Source: Alienimonas chondri (GTDB lineage: Bacteria > Planctomycetota > Planctomycetia > Planctomycetales > Planctomycetaceae). From it: a stretch of 63,119 nucleotides of DNA. Location: contig NZ_WTPX01000009.1 of the NCBI RefSeq assembly GCF_013036045.1, forward strand, positions 1-63,119. Direction: 5' to 3'. The translations under genes and the position numbers were made by a program. Positions 1-7,709 of this stretch are shown here, in pieces (position 1 is the stretch's first letter; each line of letters starts with the position of its first letter). The notes under the pieces are model-generated. The model was given only the letters and a program-made list of their open reading frames with translations, did no database searches and was not told the origin of the DNA.

Positions 1-154
1 AACGGGAACGGCCGGCGCGTCTCGGGGCATAGCGGCCGGAGGCTCCTATCGACCGCTCCGGCCGGCACGTTCGGGCCGACCCCGCTCGCCGGCAAAGTCC
101 GCCGGACCGGACGGCTCGCGCCCCCGGCGGCATCGCGCCCGCATCGCCCGTCGA

Positions 155-490
155 TCAACGCGAGGCGTCGTCCGGCAATTCCACCCACACGAACCCGTCT
201 TTCACCGAGACCGGAAACGTTTCGTGTCGAATTTGCGGGGTGAGGCTGTGCCCGCCGTCTGTCACGTCGAACTGCCAGCCGTGCCAGGGGCAGGTGACGA
301 CGCATCCGGTGAGCGCTCCGGCGCCCAGCGGTCCGCCGGCATGCGGGCACAAGCCGTCGAGCGCGAACCATTCGCGACCGTCCTGCGGCTCCGCGAGTCG
401 AAAGAGGGCGATCAGACGATCGCCCACCGGAAACTCCCCGCCATCCCCGGGCCGGACATCTTGGACGGAACAGAGGCGTGCGAGCGGCAT
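155..490 (-). CDS. Rieske [2Fe-2S] ferredoxin-like protein
   Basis: Small soluble single-domain Rieske protein of 111 residues. The cluster ligands are visible as C48-x-H50 and C67-x-x-H70 (CPHAGGPL and CPWHGW boxes). This is the layout of NirD-like and dioxygenase ferredoxins that pass single electrons to a partner oxidoreductase. No signal peptide or membrane helix is seen, so it probably acts in the cytoplasm. The partner reductase or oxygenase is not in the window, and the specific pathway cannot be named. It lies 37 bases downstream of the acyltransferase gene on the same strand. Bases 1-154, downstream of it, hold nothing I can call. Confidence 0.9.
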   Translation of the reverse strand: MPLARLCSVQDVRPGDGGEFPVGDRLIALFRLAEPQDGREWFALDGLCPHAGGPLGAGALTGCVVTCPWHGWQFDVTDGGHSLTPQIRHETFPVSVKDGFVWVELPDDASR

Positions 491-527
491 ACCCCACTCT
501 AAACCGATTGGCCGCGAACCGGGACGC

Positions 528-1544
528 TCACGCGGCCTTGGCGCGGTCGGCGGAGGACGCTTCGCTCGTCAACGCCTCTTCCTTGGCCAGCGCCGCGGCG
601 CGTTCGCGCGCCTTGCGACCGCGGGGCTTCGGGACGCTCTTCCAACGTCGATGGACCCAGAAGTATTGCTCCGGGCTTTTGCGGACGACCCGTTCGATAG
701 CCGCGGTGTACGCCGCGGTGAGGTCCTTCACGGCCGATTCCGCCGTGAAGTCGCGGGGGTCGAAGACGGCCTCCGTGCCGACCTCGAACCGCACCCATCG
801 ATTGCGGCGAAAGTCGTCCGGCAGCCGACGGGCATAGCCGACCAGCACCAGCGCGTCGTACTCGCTGGCCAGCAGGGCGATGGATTTGAAGGTGCTGGCA
901 TCTTTGCCGAAGAACGGGACGAACTGGCCCCGCGAACCGGCGTCCTGATCGCCCAGCAAGCCGACGATCCCGCCCGATTCGAGCACTTCCGTGACCTCTC
1001 CGCCGCCGCCTTTCTTCGAGATCAACCGCCCGCCGCTGGCCCGCCGTTTTCCGGCGAACCACTCGTGAATCAAGGGGTTGTCCATGTCTCGCGCCACCAC
1101 GGAGATCGGGATCCCGAACGCTCCGAACGACGCTGCGGAGACTTCCCAGTTCCCGAAGTGTCCGCCCAACATGATCAGCGGTCGGCCGCTGTTGAGAGCG
1201 CGGGTCGTCTCGTCCCGATGATAGAAACTGATGACGTCCATCAGGTTCCCCAGCCGCATTTTGCGCTCGAAGAGCACCATTTCCGTCACCAGACGGAACA
1301 GGTGCGTCCACATCCCCCTGATGCGTTCGTCGGCCTCCTGCGGGGAGAGCTCGGGAAACGCGACGGCGAGGTTTTCCCGAGCGACCTTGCCGCGGTTGAT
1401 CTTGTGCGGCAGGGCGCACACGACCGCCGCCAGCCCGCGGCACAAGGCCGCGGCGGCGGGGGCGGGGAGAGCGGCGACCAATCCTGCGACGCACCGGAAG
1501 GCCGCGTATTCGGCTCGCTGCCGGGCGGTCGCGGGAGTCTTCAT
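528..1544 (-). CDS. LpxL/HtrB-type lipid A acyltransferase family protein
   Basis: 338-residue member of the lysophospholipid/lipid A biosynthesis acyltransferase family, which adds a secondary acyl chain to a lipid A precursor at the inner membrane. The H-x4-E catalytic motif is at H129-E134 in GGHFGNWE. A hydrophobic N-terminal stretch (about residues 15-45) fits a membrane anchor, followed by the ARENLAVAFPE block typical of the family. The frame stays open further upstream, but the ATG at 1544 gives the normal family length and N-terminus. The C-terminus is Lys/Arg/Ala rich. The exact acyl donor and position (LpxL or LpxM type) cannot be told. Confidence 0.88.
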   Translation of the reverse strand: MKTPATARQRAEYAAFRCVAGLVAALPAPAAAALCRGLAAVVCALPHKINRGKVARENLAVAFPELSPQEADERIRGMWTHLFRLVTEMVLFERKMRLGNLMDVISFYHRDETTRALNSGRPLIMLGGHFGNWEVSAASFGAFGIPISVVARDMDNPLIHEWFAGKRRASGGRLISKKGGGGEVTEVLESGGIVGLLGDQDAGSRGQFVPFFGKDASTFKSIALLASEYDALVLVGYARRLPDDFRRNRWVRFEVGTEAVFDPRDFTAESAVKDLTAAYTAAIERVVRKSPEQYFWVHRRWKSVPKPRGRKARERAAALAKEEALTSEASSADRAKAA

Positions 1545-1623
1545 CAGGAGAACTGCGTCGCGGAGACCTGATCGACGGGACGGTGGGATGGCGGGACGGC
1601 GGAGCCGGTCGGCCCGCCGTCGG

Positions 1624-2340
1624 CTAGTTCCGGCTGACGTCGCTGTACCGGGGGTCGTTCGTCGAGACCCGCGTGGCCGGCAGCCGAGCGGGGGCGGCGG
1701 CGCTGGTCGCAGCGGGCACCTTCTCAACCCAGCCTTCGGTACTCCACACACCGTACTCGGACCGCACGCTGCGTCCCAGATCGATCAGCAGACCGCGGAC
1801 CTTCGCGTTGGACATCTCCGTGTTCGCCACCACCCGCTGCAGCACGAACCGACGGTTTGCCGGAATGTAGGCGAAGAACTTGCCGTTCCCCATCCGATCG
1901 TTCGCGGCGAGCATCTTCAACAGGGCGCTGCGGGGCACCGCGGCGGCGCTTTTGGGCAGTTCGTCCAACCAAGCCATCACCCACAGGCTCTGCTGGTTGC
2001 GGGAGAGCACCGCGGACATCGTGAAGTCCCACTGCTCCTCTTCGAGCGTGGTTTTGAACTGAAAATCGAAGCGGCTCTTTTCCTTCGACGGCTTCAGGCC
2101 GATCGCGGAGAGCAGGGCGCCCAACGAATCTTCCGTCAGTCCGCCGGGGGGAAGCGGTTCGACGTCCGGCTCCGCGTCCGCGGGGGCTTCCTGAGCGAGC
2201 AGCGAACCGGACGCGGCGAAGCTCGCGGCGCCGGCGAGGGCGGCGCCGAACACGCGGCGACTCAGACCGCGGGCAGCCGGGGTAACGTCCGCACGGGGAG
2301 AGCCGGACGGAGTGGGGGGCGTGAAGTCCGAAGCCGGCAT
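1624..2340 (-). CDS. Tat-exported protein, possible YbjN/CesT-like fold
   Basis: 238-residue protein with a twin-arginine signal near residues 24-52 (LSRRVFGAALAG followed by a hydrophobic run and an alanine-rich cleavage region), so it is probably folded in the cytoplasm and then exported. The mature part alternates helices and strands, with the pattern FDFQFKTTLEEEQWDFTMSA then a helical stretch. This loosely recalls YbjN or type III chaperone-like domains; that resemblance is by eye only. The ATG at 2340 is preferred over one 26 codons upstream because it puts the Arg pair at a normal distance. Function unknown. Confidence 0.75.
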   Translation of the reverse strand: MPASDFTPPTPSGSPRADVTPAARGLSRRVFGAALAGAASFAASGSLLAQEAPADAEPDVEPLPPGGLTEDSLGALLSAIGLKPSKEKSRFDFQFKTTLEEEQWDFTMSAVLSRNQQSLWVMAWLDELPKSAAAVPRSALLKMLAANDRMGNGKFFAYIPANRRFVLQRVVANTEMSNAKVRGLLIDLGRSVRSEYGVWSTEGWVEKVPAATSAAAPARLPATRVSTNDPRYSDVSRN

Positions 2341-2472
2341 CGGGGACGTTCCTTCGTCACGGGCGGGGAGAATACCGGCGTCCTGCCGGGTCAGAGCGTT
2401 GTAGCAAGCCGAGCGCACCGGGGAAACCCCTTACGCAAGTTCCCGCTCCCTCCCGATTCGACATGCTCGCGT

Positions 2473-3138
2473 TCAGGAGCGAGCGACGGCGGGAAACAGC
2501 GCTTCCAGTGCGATGCGACTCCACGATTCCAGCGCTGCCGGGTTCGCCAGCAGAGCCGCGGGGTCGTGGAACCCCGCCTCGATCATCGACGCCTCCCGCA
2601 GCGCCACTCGTGGAAAACTTTGCGGGTCGTGCGGATTTGCCGGATGATCCGCGGATAGGTCAAGCCGGTGCACCACGCCGAGATGCACCCGGCCGACCTC
2701 CGTCTCGTCGTCATTGATCAGGCCGACCAGACGTTCGCCGTACCCGCCCGGGATCGAAACTTCTTCCTCCAACTCTCGAGACATGCCCGCCTCATAGGTA
2801 TCCCCCGCGGCGTCCCGGTCGACGGTCGAGATATGCCCGCCGACGCCGCAGGAGATCTTCGCCGCCAATCGTTTTTCCCCGCCGCCGGCGCCGCGGCGAT
2901 AGGCAAAGACCCGCTCGCCCGCCGTTCCGTCCTCCTCGGCCACGGCGGCGATCAGCACGCAATATGGGATAAGCTGCTTGTGGGAAGGATCTTCCTCCGC
3001 CTCGGGCCGCGGCAGGTAGAGGGTGTTCGCCGGGTCGAGCAAATCGGCGAGGGAGGCGGTGTCGGCGCGAAATCCTTGAAACTCGCCGAGCTCCCGGAAG
3101 CGAGCGGCAGGGACGCAGAGGACGTGTTCGACGGACAT
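2473..3138 (-). CDS. Nudix-like predicted phosphoesterase (COG4112 type)
   Basis: 221 residues. The N-terminus (VEHVLCVPAARFRELGEFQGF) matches the MutT-related predicted phosphoesterase family COG4112 as I know it. A degenerate Nudix box is visible: a GGHIS segment, a short insertion, then EAGMSRELEEEVSI, where the usual Gly after the EExx core is Ser. Nudix enzymes hydrolyse nucleoside diphosphates linked to another group, but the substrate here is unknown. The protein is soluble with no signal. It sits upstream of the Tat protein gene on the same strand with a gap of 132 bases. Confidence 0.75.
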   Translation of the reverse strand: MSVEHVLCVPAARFRELGEFQGFRADTASLADLLDPANTLYLPRPEAEEDPSHKQLIPYCVLIAAVAEEDGTAGERVFAYRRGAGGGEKRLAAKISCGVGGHISTVDRDAAGDTYEAGMSRELEEEVSIPGGYGERLVGLINDDETEVGRVHLGVVHRLDLSADHPANPHDPQSFPRVALREASMIEAGFHDPAALLANPAALESWSRIALEALFPAVARS

Positions 3139-3222
3139 GGGGACGAGAGCGTCTGAAGGAGCGTGGACGATTCCCGGTCATCGTCGGTTACGGTTTCGCG
3201 GATCCCCAAGAATTGTTCACGC

Positions 3223-3245
3223 CGCGAAACCGCAAGCGACGGGCG
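3223..3245. repeat. 23-base intergenic repeat, copy A
   Basis: The 23 bases beginning CGCGAAACCGCAAGCGACGG recur at 44351-44373 with one mismatch. The first ten bases also form an inverted repeat with CGGTTTCGCG at 3191-3200, so a stem with a 22-base loop is possible. It lies in the gap between the Nudix-like gene and trpC. The copy number elsewhere in the genome is unknown. Confidence 0.6.
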
Positions 3246-3282
3246 TAACCGTTCGAGCCGTCACGACTCAGTCCGGCGATCC

Positions 3283-4095
3283 TCAACCGCCCACCAACTC
3301 CCGCACCTTCGCGGCCGAATCGGGCGCCCGCATGAGCGTCTCGCCAATCAACACGGCGCCCACGCCCGCGGCGGCCAGTCGGTCAATCTCTTTGCGGGTA
3401 CGGATGCCGCTTTCCGAGACGAACGTCACGCCCGCGGGGCAATCGGCGACGAGTTTCAGCGAATGTTCCAGATCGACCGTGAAGGTCCGCAGGTCGCGGT
3501 TGTTCACCCCGATCGAGGTTCGCTCCGGGGCCGCCGCGGCGAGGGCGGCGACGCGGGGCATGTTCTCCGGTTCATACAGTTCGATCAGCGTATGCAGGCC
3601 GTACTCGCCCGCGGCGGCGTGCAACACGGCCAGTTCGTCGCCCGGCAGGCACTCCGCGATCAACAGCACGGCATCCGCGCCGGCGGCGCGGGCCTCGGCG
3701 AGCTGATAGCGGGAGACGATGAAATCCTTGCGGAGAACCGGCCGATCGATCGCCGATCGAACCGCTTTCAAGTCGTCCAGCGAACCGCCGAAAAACGGGC
3801 CGTCCGTCAGCACGCTGACGCACTGGGCGCCGGCCGCGTCGTAGATCGTCGCCACGCCGACGGGATCGGCCGCCTCGGCGATCGGGCCGGCGGACGGGCT
3901 GGCCCGCTTCACTTCCGCAATCAGCGCCAGCGGCGTGCCTTCGTCGCGGTTCTCCGGACGCAGGGCGCCGGTGAAGTCGCGAGCCGGCGGGGTCGTCGCG
4001 GCCAACGCCTCTTGTCGTGACTGCGGAACGGTCGCTTCCCGGGCCGCGAGGTCGGTCCGGGTGCGGGTCAAAATCTTGTCGAGGATCGTCGCCAT
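3283..4095 (-). CDS. trpC: Indole-3-glycerol phosphate synthase
   Basis: 270-residue monofunctional TrpC, a TIM-barrel enzyme that closes the indole ring in tryptophan synthesis. Visible family motifs are AEVKRASPSAGPI with K63, VLRKDFIV with the catalytic Lys at K123, LLIAECLPG with E148, GVNNRDL with N199, and SESGI with E228. Length is normal. No other trp gene is nearby, so the pathway is scattered in this genome. Its start codon overlaps that of the divergent protease gene by two bases if both called starts are right. Confidence 0.96.
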   Translation of the reverse strand: MATILDKILTRTRTDLAAREATVPQSRQEALAATTPPARDFTGALRPENRDEGTPLALIAEVKRASPSAGPIAEAADPVGVATIYDAAGAQCVSVLTDGPFFGGSLDDLKAVRSAIDRPVLRKDFIVSRYQLAEARAAGADAVLLIAECLPGDELAVLHAAAGEYGLHTLIELYEPENMPRVAALAAAAPERTSIGVNNRDLRTFTVDLEHSLKLVADCPAGVTFVSESGIRTRKEIDRLAAAGVGAVLIGETLMRAPDSAAKVRELVGG

Positions 4096-4888
4096 GCGGG
4101 CAGGTTACAGTGAAAACGTGATTCTTCCTCCGCCCGGCCTGTCGCTGACCCTGTTCACGGTCGCCTGCGGCGTCGGCATGTGGGGAATCGAGGCGTCCCG
4201 GCGTCAGCGGGGCGAATCGCTGCTTCCCCAAAGGCCGCTGCCCTCGGTCGCCCTGTGGGGCGCGGCGGCCGGAGCCGGCATTTGGGTTCTGGCCACGGCC
4301 TTGGCCGGCGGGCTGCCCGGAGATCACCTCTCCCCGCTCGCACGATCCGTGGCGAGAGCGGGGCTAATCGCGTGCGGGGCGACGGCGCTCTGGTCGTTCG
4401 CGGTCGACCGATCGACTCCACGCCGTCTGCCGAGTCTCGCCAGCGTTCGCGACGGCCTCCTGACGTTGCTGCTGGCGCTCCCCCCGACGGCGATCGCGTT
4501 CGCGGCGACCCTTTTCTTTCGGACGCAGGAAGGGGGCAATGAGATGCTGCTGCGATTGCTGGAAGGAACGCCGTCGACTTGGGCGGCCGTGACGCTGAGC
4601 GCCGTCGTCTTCGCGCCGATCGGGGAAGAACTGCTATTCCGCGGTTTGTTGCTCGGATCGCTCCGAACCGCCGGCGTGACGGTCGTGCCCGCGGTGATGG
4701 CTTCGGCCGCACTGTTTGCCCTGCTGCACCCGGTTCAGGATTGGGCGCCGTTGTTCGTGCTGGCCTGCGTGCTGGGGTGGAGCCGGGAGCGGACGGGGTC
4801 GATCCTGCCCGCGATCATCGCCCACGCGGGGTTCAACGCCCTGATGCTCGCTTGGGCCCTGTTAGACGGTTTCGGCGCCGCCGCTTGA
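4094..4888 (+). CDS. CPBP family intramembrane glutamic protease
   Basis: 264-residue multi-pass membrane protein of the CAAX protease/bacteriocin-processing (Abi/CPBP) family. The signature EExxxR is present in the EELLFRG segment, a His follows in LLHPVQDW, and HxxxN is in IIAHAGFNAL. Several hydrophobic helices precede them. Family members are membrane-embedded metal-independent proteases, but the substrate is unknown here. The ATG at 4094 shares bases with the trpC start; an in-frame GTG at 4118 leaves room for separation and is a realistic alternative. tyrS follows 65 bases downstream. Confidence 0.85.
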   Translation: MRAGYSENVILPPPGLSLTLFTVACGVGMWGIEASRRQRGESLLPQRPLPSVALWGAAAGAGIWVLATALAGGLPGDHLSPLARSVARAGLIACGATALWSFAVDRSTPRRLPSLASVRDGLLTLLLALPPTAIAFAATLFFRTQEGGNEMLLRLLEGTPSTWAAVTLSAVVFAPIGEELLFRGLLLGSLRTAGVTVVPAVMASAALFALLHPVQDWAPLFVLACVLGWSRERTGSILPAIIAHAGFNALMLAWALLDGFGAAA

Positions 4889-4953
4889 ATCGCCGCGTCC
4901 CGGCGACGACCCTGCCGACTTCCGTCCCGCCTCCCCTTCGATCCGCCCCCGCC

Positions 4954-6168
4954 GTGTCTTTCGCCCCCGTCGACGAGCAGCTGGAACTGCTCACCCGGGG
5001 CGTCGAGAAGATCGTCCCGGAGGACGAATTGCGGGCGAAGCTGCAGAAAAGCCGCGAGACGAACACGCCGCTGCGGGTGAAGTACGGCATCGATCCGACC
5101 GGGATCGATCTGCACCTCGGCCACACGGTGCCCCTGCGGAAGCTAAGGCAGTTCCAGGAGTTGGGGCACACCGCCGTGCTCATCATCGGCGACGCCACCG
5201 CCCGGGTGGGCGATCCGTCCGGCCGGGACGAAGCGCGTTCAAAAAAACTGACCAAGGAGCAGGTCGACGCGAACGCCGCGGACTACCTCAACCAATGCGG
5301 CAAGGTGATTGACCTGTCTCGCGCGGAGGTGCACCGCAACGGCGACTGGTTCGATCCGATGGGATTCGGCGAACTCCTCGGCCTGTGTGGTCAGGTCACC
5401 GTCGCCCAGCTGCTCACGCGGGACGACTTCGCCAAGCGGTATCGGGACGAGAAGCCGATCTTCCTGCACGAGTGCCTGTACCCCGTGATGCAGGCGTGGG
5501 ACAGCGTGCAGATTCAAGCCAACGTGGAACTCGGCGGAACGGAGCAGCTCTACACCTTCATGCTCGCCCGCGACTACCAGGCGAACGCCGGGCAGGCGGG
5601 GCAGGTGGGCGTGATGAGCCCGATCCTCGTCGGCACCGACGGAGTCAAACGGATGGGCAAATCGCTGGGGAATTACATCGGCATCGCGGAAGAGCCGTAC
5701 GAGCAGATGAAGAAGTTCATGCGGGTCTCCGACGACAACCTGCGGGACTACTTCACCCTGCTGACCGACCGACCGGCCGAGGAGATCGACGTTCTCATTA
5801 CCGGACACCCGAAGGAGGCGAAGGTGACGCTCGCCAAGAGCGTGATCGGCGGCTACCACAGCCCCGCCGAGGCCGACGCCGCCGCGGATCGCTGGCAGAA
5901 GGAAATCGGCGGCGGCGGGTTGCCGGCCGACATCCCCGATCGCCCGCTGTCCGCGCCCGCCGACGGGCTGATGCAAGCCGTCGACCTGCTCGCTGAGTTG
6001 AAGCTGACGGGCAGTAAAAGCGAGGCCCGGCGCCTGATCCAGCAGGGCGGCATGAAGCTGGGCGCAGACAAATCGCCGGTTCTCACCCATGACGAGCAGG
6101 TCGCGGTGAGCGACGGCCTGCTCGTTTGGGCCGGCAAGAAGAAGTTCTGCCGCGTCGCTTTGACCTAG
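4954..6168 (+). CDS. tyrS: Tyrosyl-tRNA synthetase
   Basis: 404-residue class I aminoacyl-tRNA synthetase charging tRNA-Tyr. The HIGH-type motif is HLGH at 54-57, the KMSKS-type motif is KRMGKS near residue 233, and a C-terminal S4-like RNA-binding segment follows (LTGSKSEARRLIQQGGMKLG). The GTG at 4954 is chosen because it gives the usual N-terminus and length. The frame is open much further upstream through the protease gene, but that part is not TyrRS-like. A long inverted repeat with a T run follows the stop. Confidence 0.96.
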   Translation: MSFAPVDEQLELLTRGVEKIVPEDELRAKLQKSRETNTPLRVKYGIDPTGIDLHLGHTVPLRKLRQFQELGHTAVLIIGDATARVGDPSGRDEARSKKLTKEQVDANAADYLNQCGKVIDLSRAEVHRNGDWFDPMGFGELLGLCGQVTVAQLLTRDDFAKRYRDEKPIFLHECLYPVMQAWDSVQIQANVELGGTEQLYTFMLARDYQANAGQAGQVGVMSPILVGTDGVKRMGKSLGNYIGIAEEPYEQMKKFMRVSDDNLRDYFTLLTDRPAEEIDVLITGHPKEAKVTLAKSVIGGYHSPAEADAAADRWQKEIGGGGLPADIPDRPLSAPADGLMQAVDLLAELKLTGSKSEARRLIQQGGMKLGADKSPVLTHDEQVAVSDGLLVWAGKKKFCRVALT

Positions 6169-6184
6169 GGGTAAGGGGCGAGCC

Positions 6185-6262
6185 GTAAGGCGTAAGCAGC
6201 CTTTCGTATCGCCTCTTTTCTTCCGTCACTTACGCCTCTCCACTTACGCCTTACGCCTTTTT
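6185..6262 (+). terminator. Terminator-like inverted repeat after tyrS
   Basis: GTAAGGCGTAAG at 6185-6196 pairs perfectly with CTTACGCCTTAC at 6243-6254, with GCCTTTTT immediately after (T run 6258-6262). The 46-base spacer contains a further CACTTACGCC copy at 6227-6236. A stem followed by a T run just after the tyrS stop suggests a factor-independent terminator, though the loop is long. It may instead be a dispersed intergenic element. Confidence 0.5.
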
Positions 6263-6266
6263 CAAT

Positions 6267-7337
6267 ATGCACGGCTTCGGCATCGTCGGCACCGGCTCGA
6301 TCTCCGCGTTTCATGCCGCGGCGATCGCGGAACTGGAGCACGCCGAACTGATCGGCTGCTACAACCGCACGCCGGAGAAAGCCGCCGCGTTCGCCGAAGA
6401 GCACGGCGGACAAGCGTTTGATTCGCTCGAGGCCCTGCTGGCGGACGACCGCATCACCGCGGTCTGCATCAACACCCCCAGCGGCGCCCGCCGGGACATC
6501 GCCGTCGCCGCGGCCGAAGCGGGCAAGCACGTCGTCGTCGAAAAGCCGCTGGAGGTCACGCTCGCCCGCTGCGATGCGATCATCGACGCCTGCGACGCGG
6601 CCGGCGTGAAGCTCTGCACGATCATGCAGAGCCGCTTCAGCCCGGCGAACGTCGCCTTGAAGCAGGCCGTGGACGACGGCCGGTTCGGGAAGCTGACGCT
6701 CGGCGACACCTATGTGAAGTGGTGGCGCTCGCAGGAATACTACGATTCCGGCGGCTGGCGGGGCACCTACGAACTCGACGGCGGCGGCGCCTTTATGAAC
6801 CAGGCAATCCACAACGTGGACCTGCTGCTGTGGTTCATGGGCGACGTGGTCGAGGTCAGCGCCGTGACCGGTACGCTGGCCCACGAGCGGATCGAGGTGG
6901 AGGACGCCGCCGTCGCCGCGGTGCGATTCGCCAACGGGGCGCTCGGCACGCTGGAAGCCAGCACCGCTGTCTGGCCGGGCCTGCTCAAGAAGACCGAGCT
7001 GCACGGCACCGCCGGCTCCGCGATCGTGGAGCAGGACAGCGTGCTGCTGTGGAAGTTCGCCGAGGAAACTGAGGCCGACGCCGACGTCCGCCGAAAGTTC
7101 GCCGCCCCGGACACGATCGGCGGCGGGGCCGCCGACCCCAAAGCGATCTCCCACGCCGGACACCGCGATCAACTCAAAGACTTCCTGCACGCGATCGACG
7201 CCGGCGGCGCCCCGCTGGTCGACGGTCGCGAGGGCCGGAAGAGCGTCGAATTGATCCTCGCGATCTACGAGAGCCAGCGCACGGGCCAGCGGATTTCGCT
7301 ACCGCTGAAGGAAGACCCGCCGCGACCGAATGCGTAG
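6267..7337 (+). CDS. Gfo/Idh/MocA family NAD(P)-dependent oxidoreductase
   Basis: 356 residues. The N-terminal Rossmann fold begins at once with GIVGTGSISAFHAAAI, followed by the conserved VVVEKPLEV segment whose Lys is a family catalytic residue, and a C-terminal alpha/beta domain containing GGWRGTYELDGGGAFMNQAIHNVDLL. Enzymes of this family oxidise or reduce sugars, inositols or related polyols. Planctomycetes carry many paralogues and the substrate cannot be inferred. No signal peptide is seen, so it is cytoplasmic. It is preceded by the putative tyrS terminator and followed by a short hairpin that touches its stop codon. Confidence 0.92.
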   Translation: MHGFGIVGTGSISAFHAAAIAELEHAELIGCYNRTPEKAAAFAEEHGGQAFDSLEALLADDRITAVCINTPSGARRDIAVAAAEAGKHVVVEKPLEVTLARCDAIIDACDAAGVKLCTIMQSRFSPANVALKQAVDDGRFGKLTLGDTYVKWWRSQEYYDSGGWRGTYELDGGGAFMNQAIHNVDLLLWFMGDVVEVSAVTGTLAHERIEVEDAAVAAVRFANGALGTLEASTAVWPGLLKKTELHGTAGSAIVEQDSVLLWKFAEETEADADVRRKFAAPDTIGGGAADPKAISHAGHRDQLKDFLHAIDAGGAPLVDGREGRKSVELILAIYESQRTGQRISLPLKEDPPRPNA

Positions 7338-7354
7338 GGTCCGCTGTGCGGACC
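7338..7354. repeat. Short perfect hairpin after the oxidoreductase
   Basis: GGTCCGC, loop TGT, GCGGACC directly follows the stop codon of the oxidoreductase. There is no T run after it, so a factor-independent terminator is not convincing. It could be an mRNA 3' end stabiliser or a dispersed palindrome. Confidence 0.5.
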
Positions 7355-7426
7355 GTGAGGCGGCCCTGTGGATGACGGCCGGCAACGCCCCGCCACGTCT
7401 CGTCACCGCCTACCTGAATTGAAACA

Positions 7427-7651
7427 ATGCCCGCCGAGCACTCCCGCGTCGCCCTCACCAAAGATTGCCCGGAGGAAGGGCTGAGCGCCGGCGATGTCGG
7501 GACCGTCGTGCACATTTACGGGGAGCGGGGCGTTGAAGTGGAGTTCTTCAATGGAGCCGGCGGGACCGTCGCGGTGCTTTCGCTGCCCGCCGACACGGTG
7601 CGTCCGCTAGGCGAACGTGATGTTCTGCACGCCCGTCGACTCGCCGCCTGA
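7427..7651 (+). CDS. DUF4926 domain protein
   Basis: 74-residue soluble protein with the DUF4926 pattern: an N-terminal VALTKDCPEEGLSAGDVGTVVHIY stretch, then VEVEFFNGAG and a final LPADTVRPL. It is predicted as a small all-beta domain. Members are widespread in planctomycetes and cyanobacteria, often near toxin-antitoxin-like pairs, but no function has been established that I know of and no partner toxin is next to it here. The ATG at 7427 is the only sensible start. It is read in the same direction as its flanking genes. Confidence 0.75.
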   Translation: MPAEHSRVALTKDCPEEGLSAGDVGTVVHIYGERGVEVEFFNGAGGTVAVLSLPADTVRPLGERDVLHARRLAA

Positions 7652-7709
7652 ACGCAATCTTCACCGCACAGGCCCGACGTGCGGATTCCGAGTCGTTAGC
7701 TTGTCCTGC

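Noticed and set aside
240-1571. 443-codon plus-strand frame at the left end
   Set aside because: Opposite the Rieske and acyltransferase genes, which have clear catalytic motifs.
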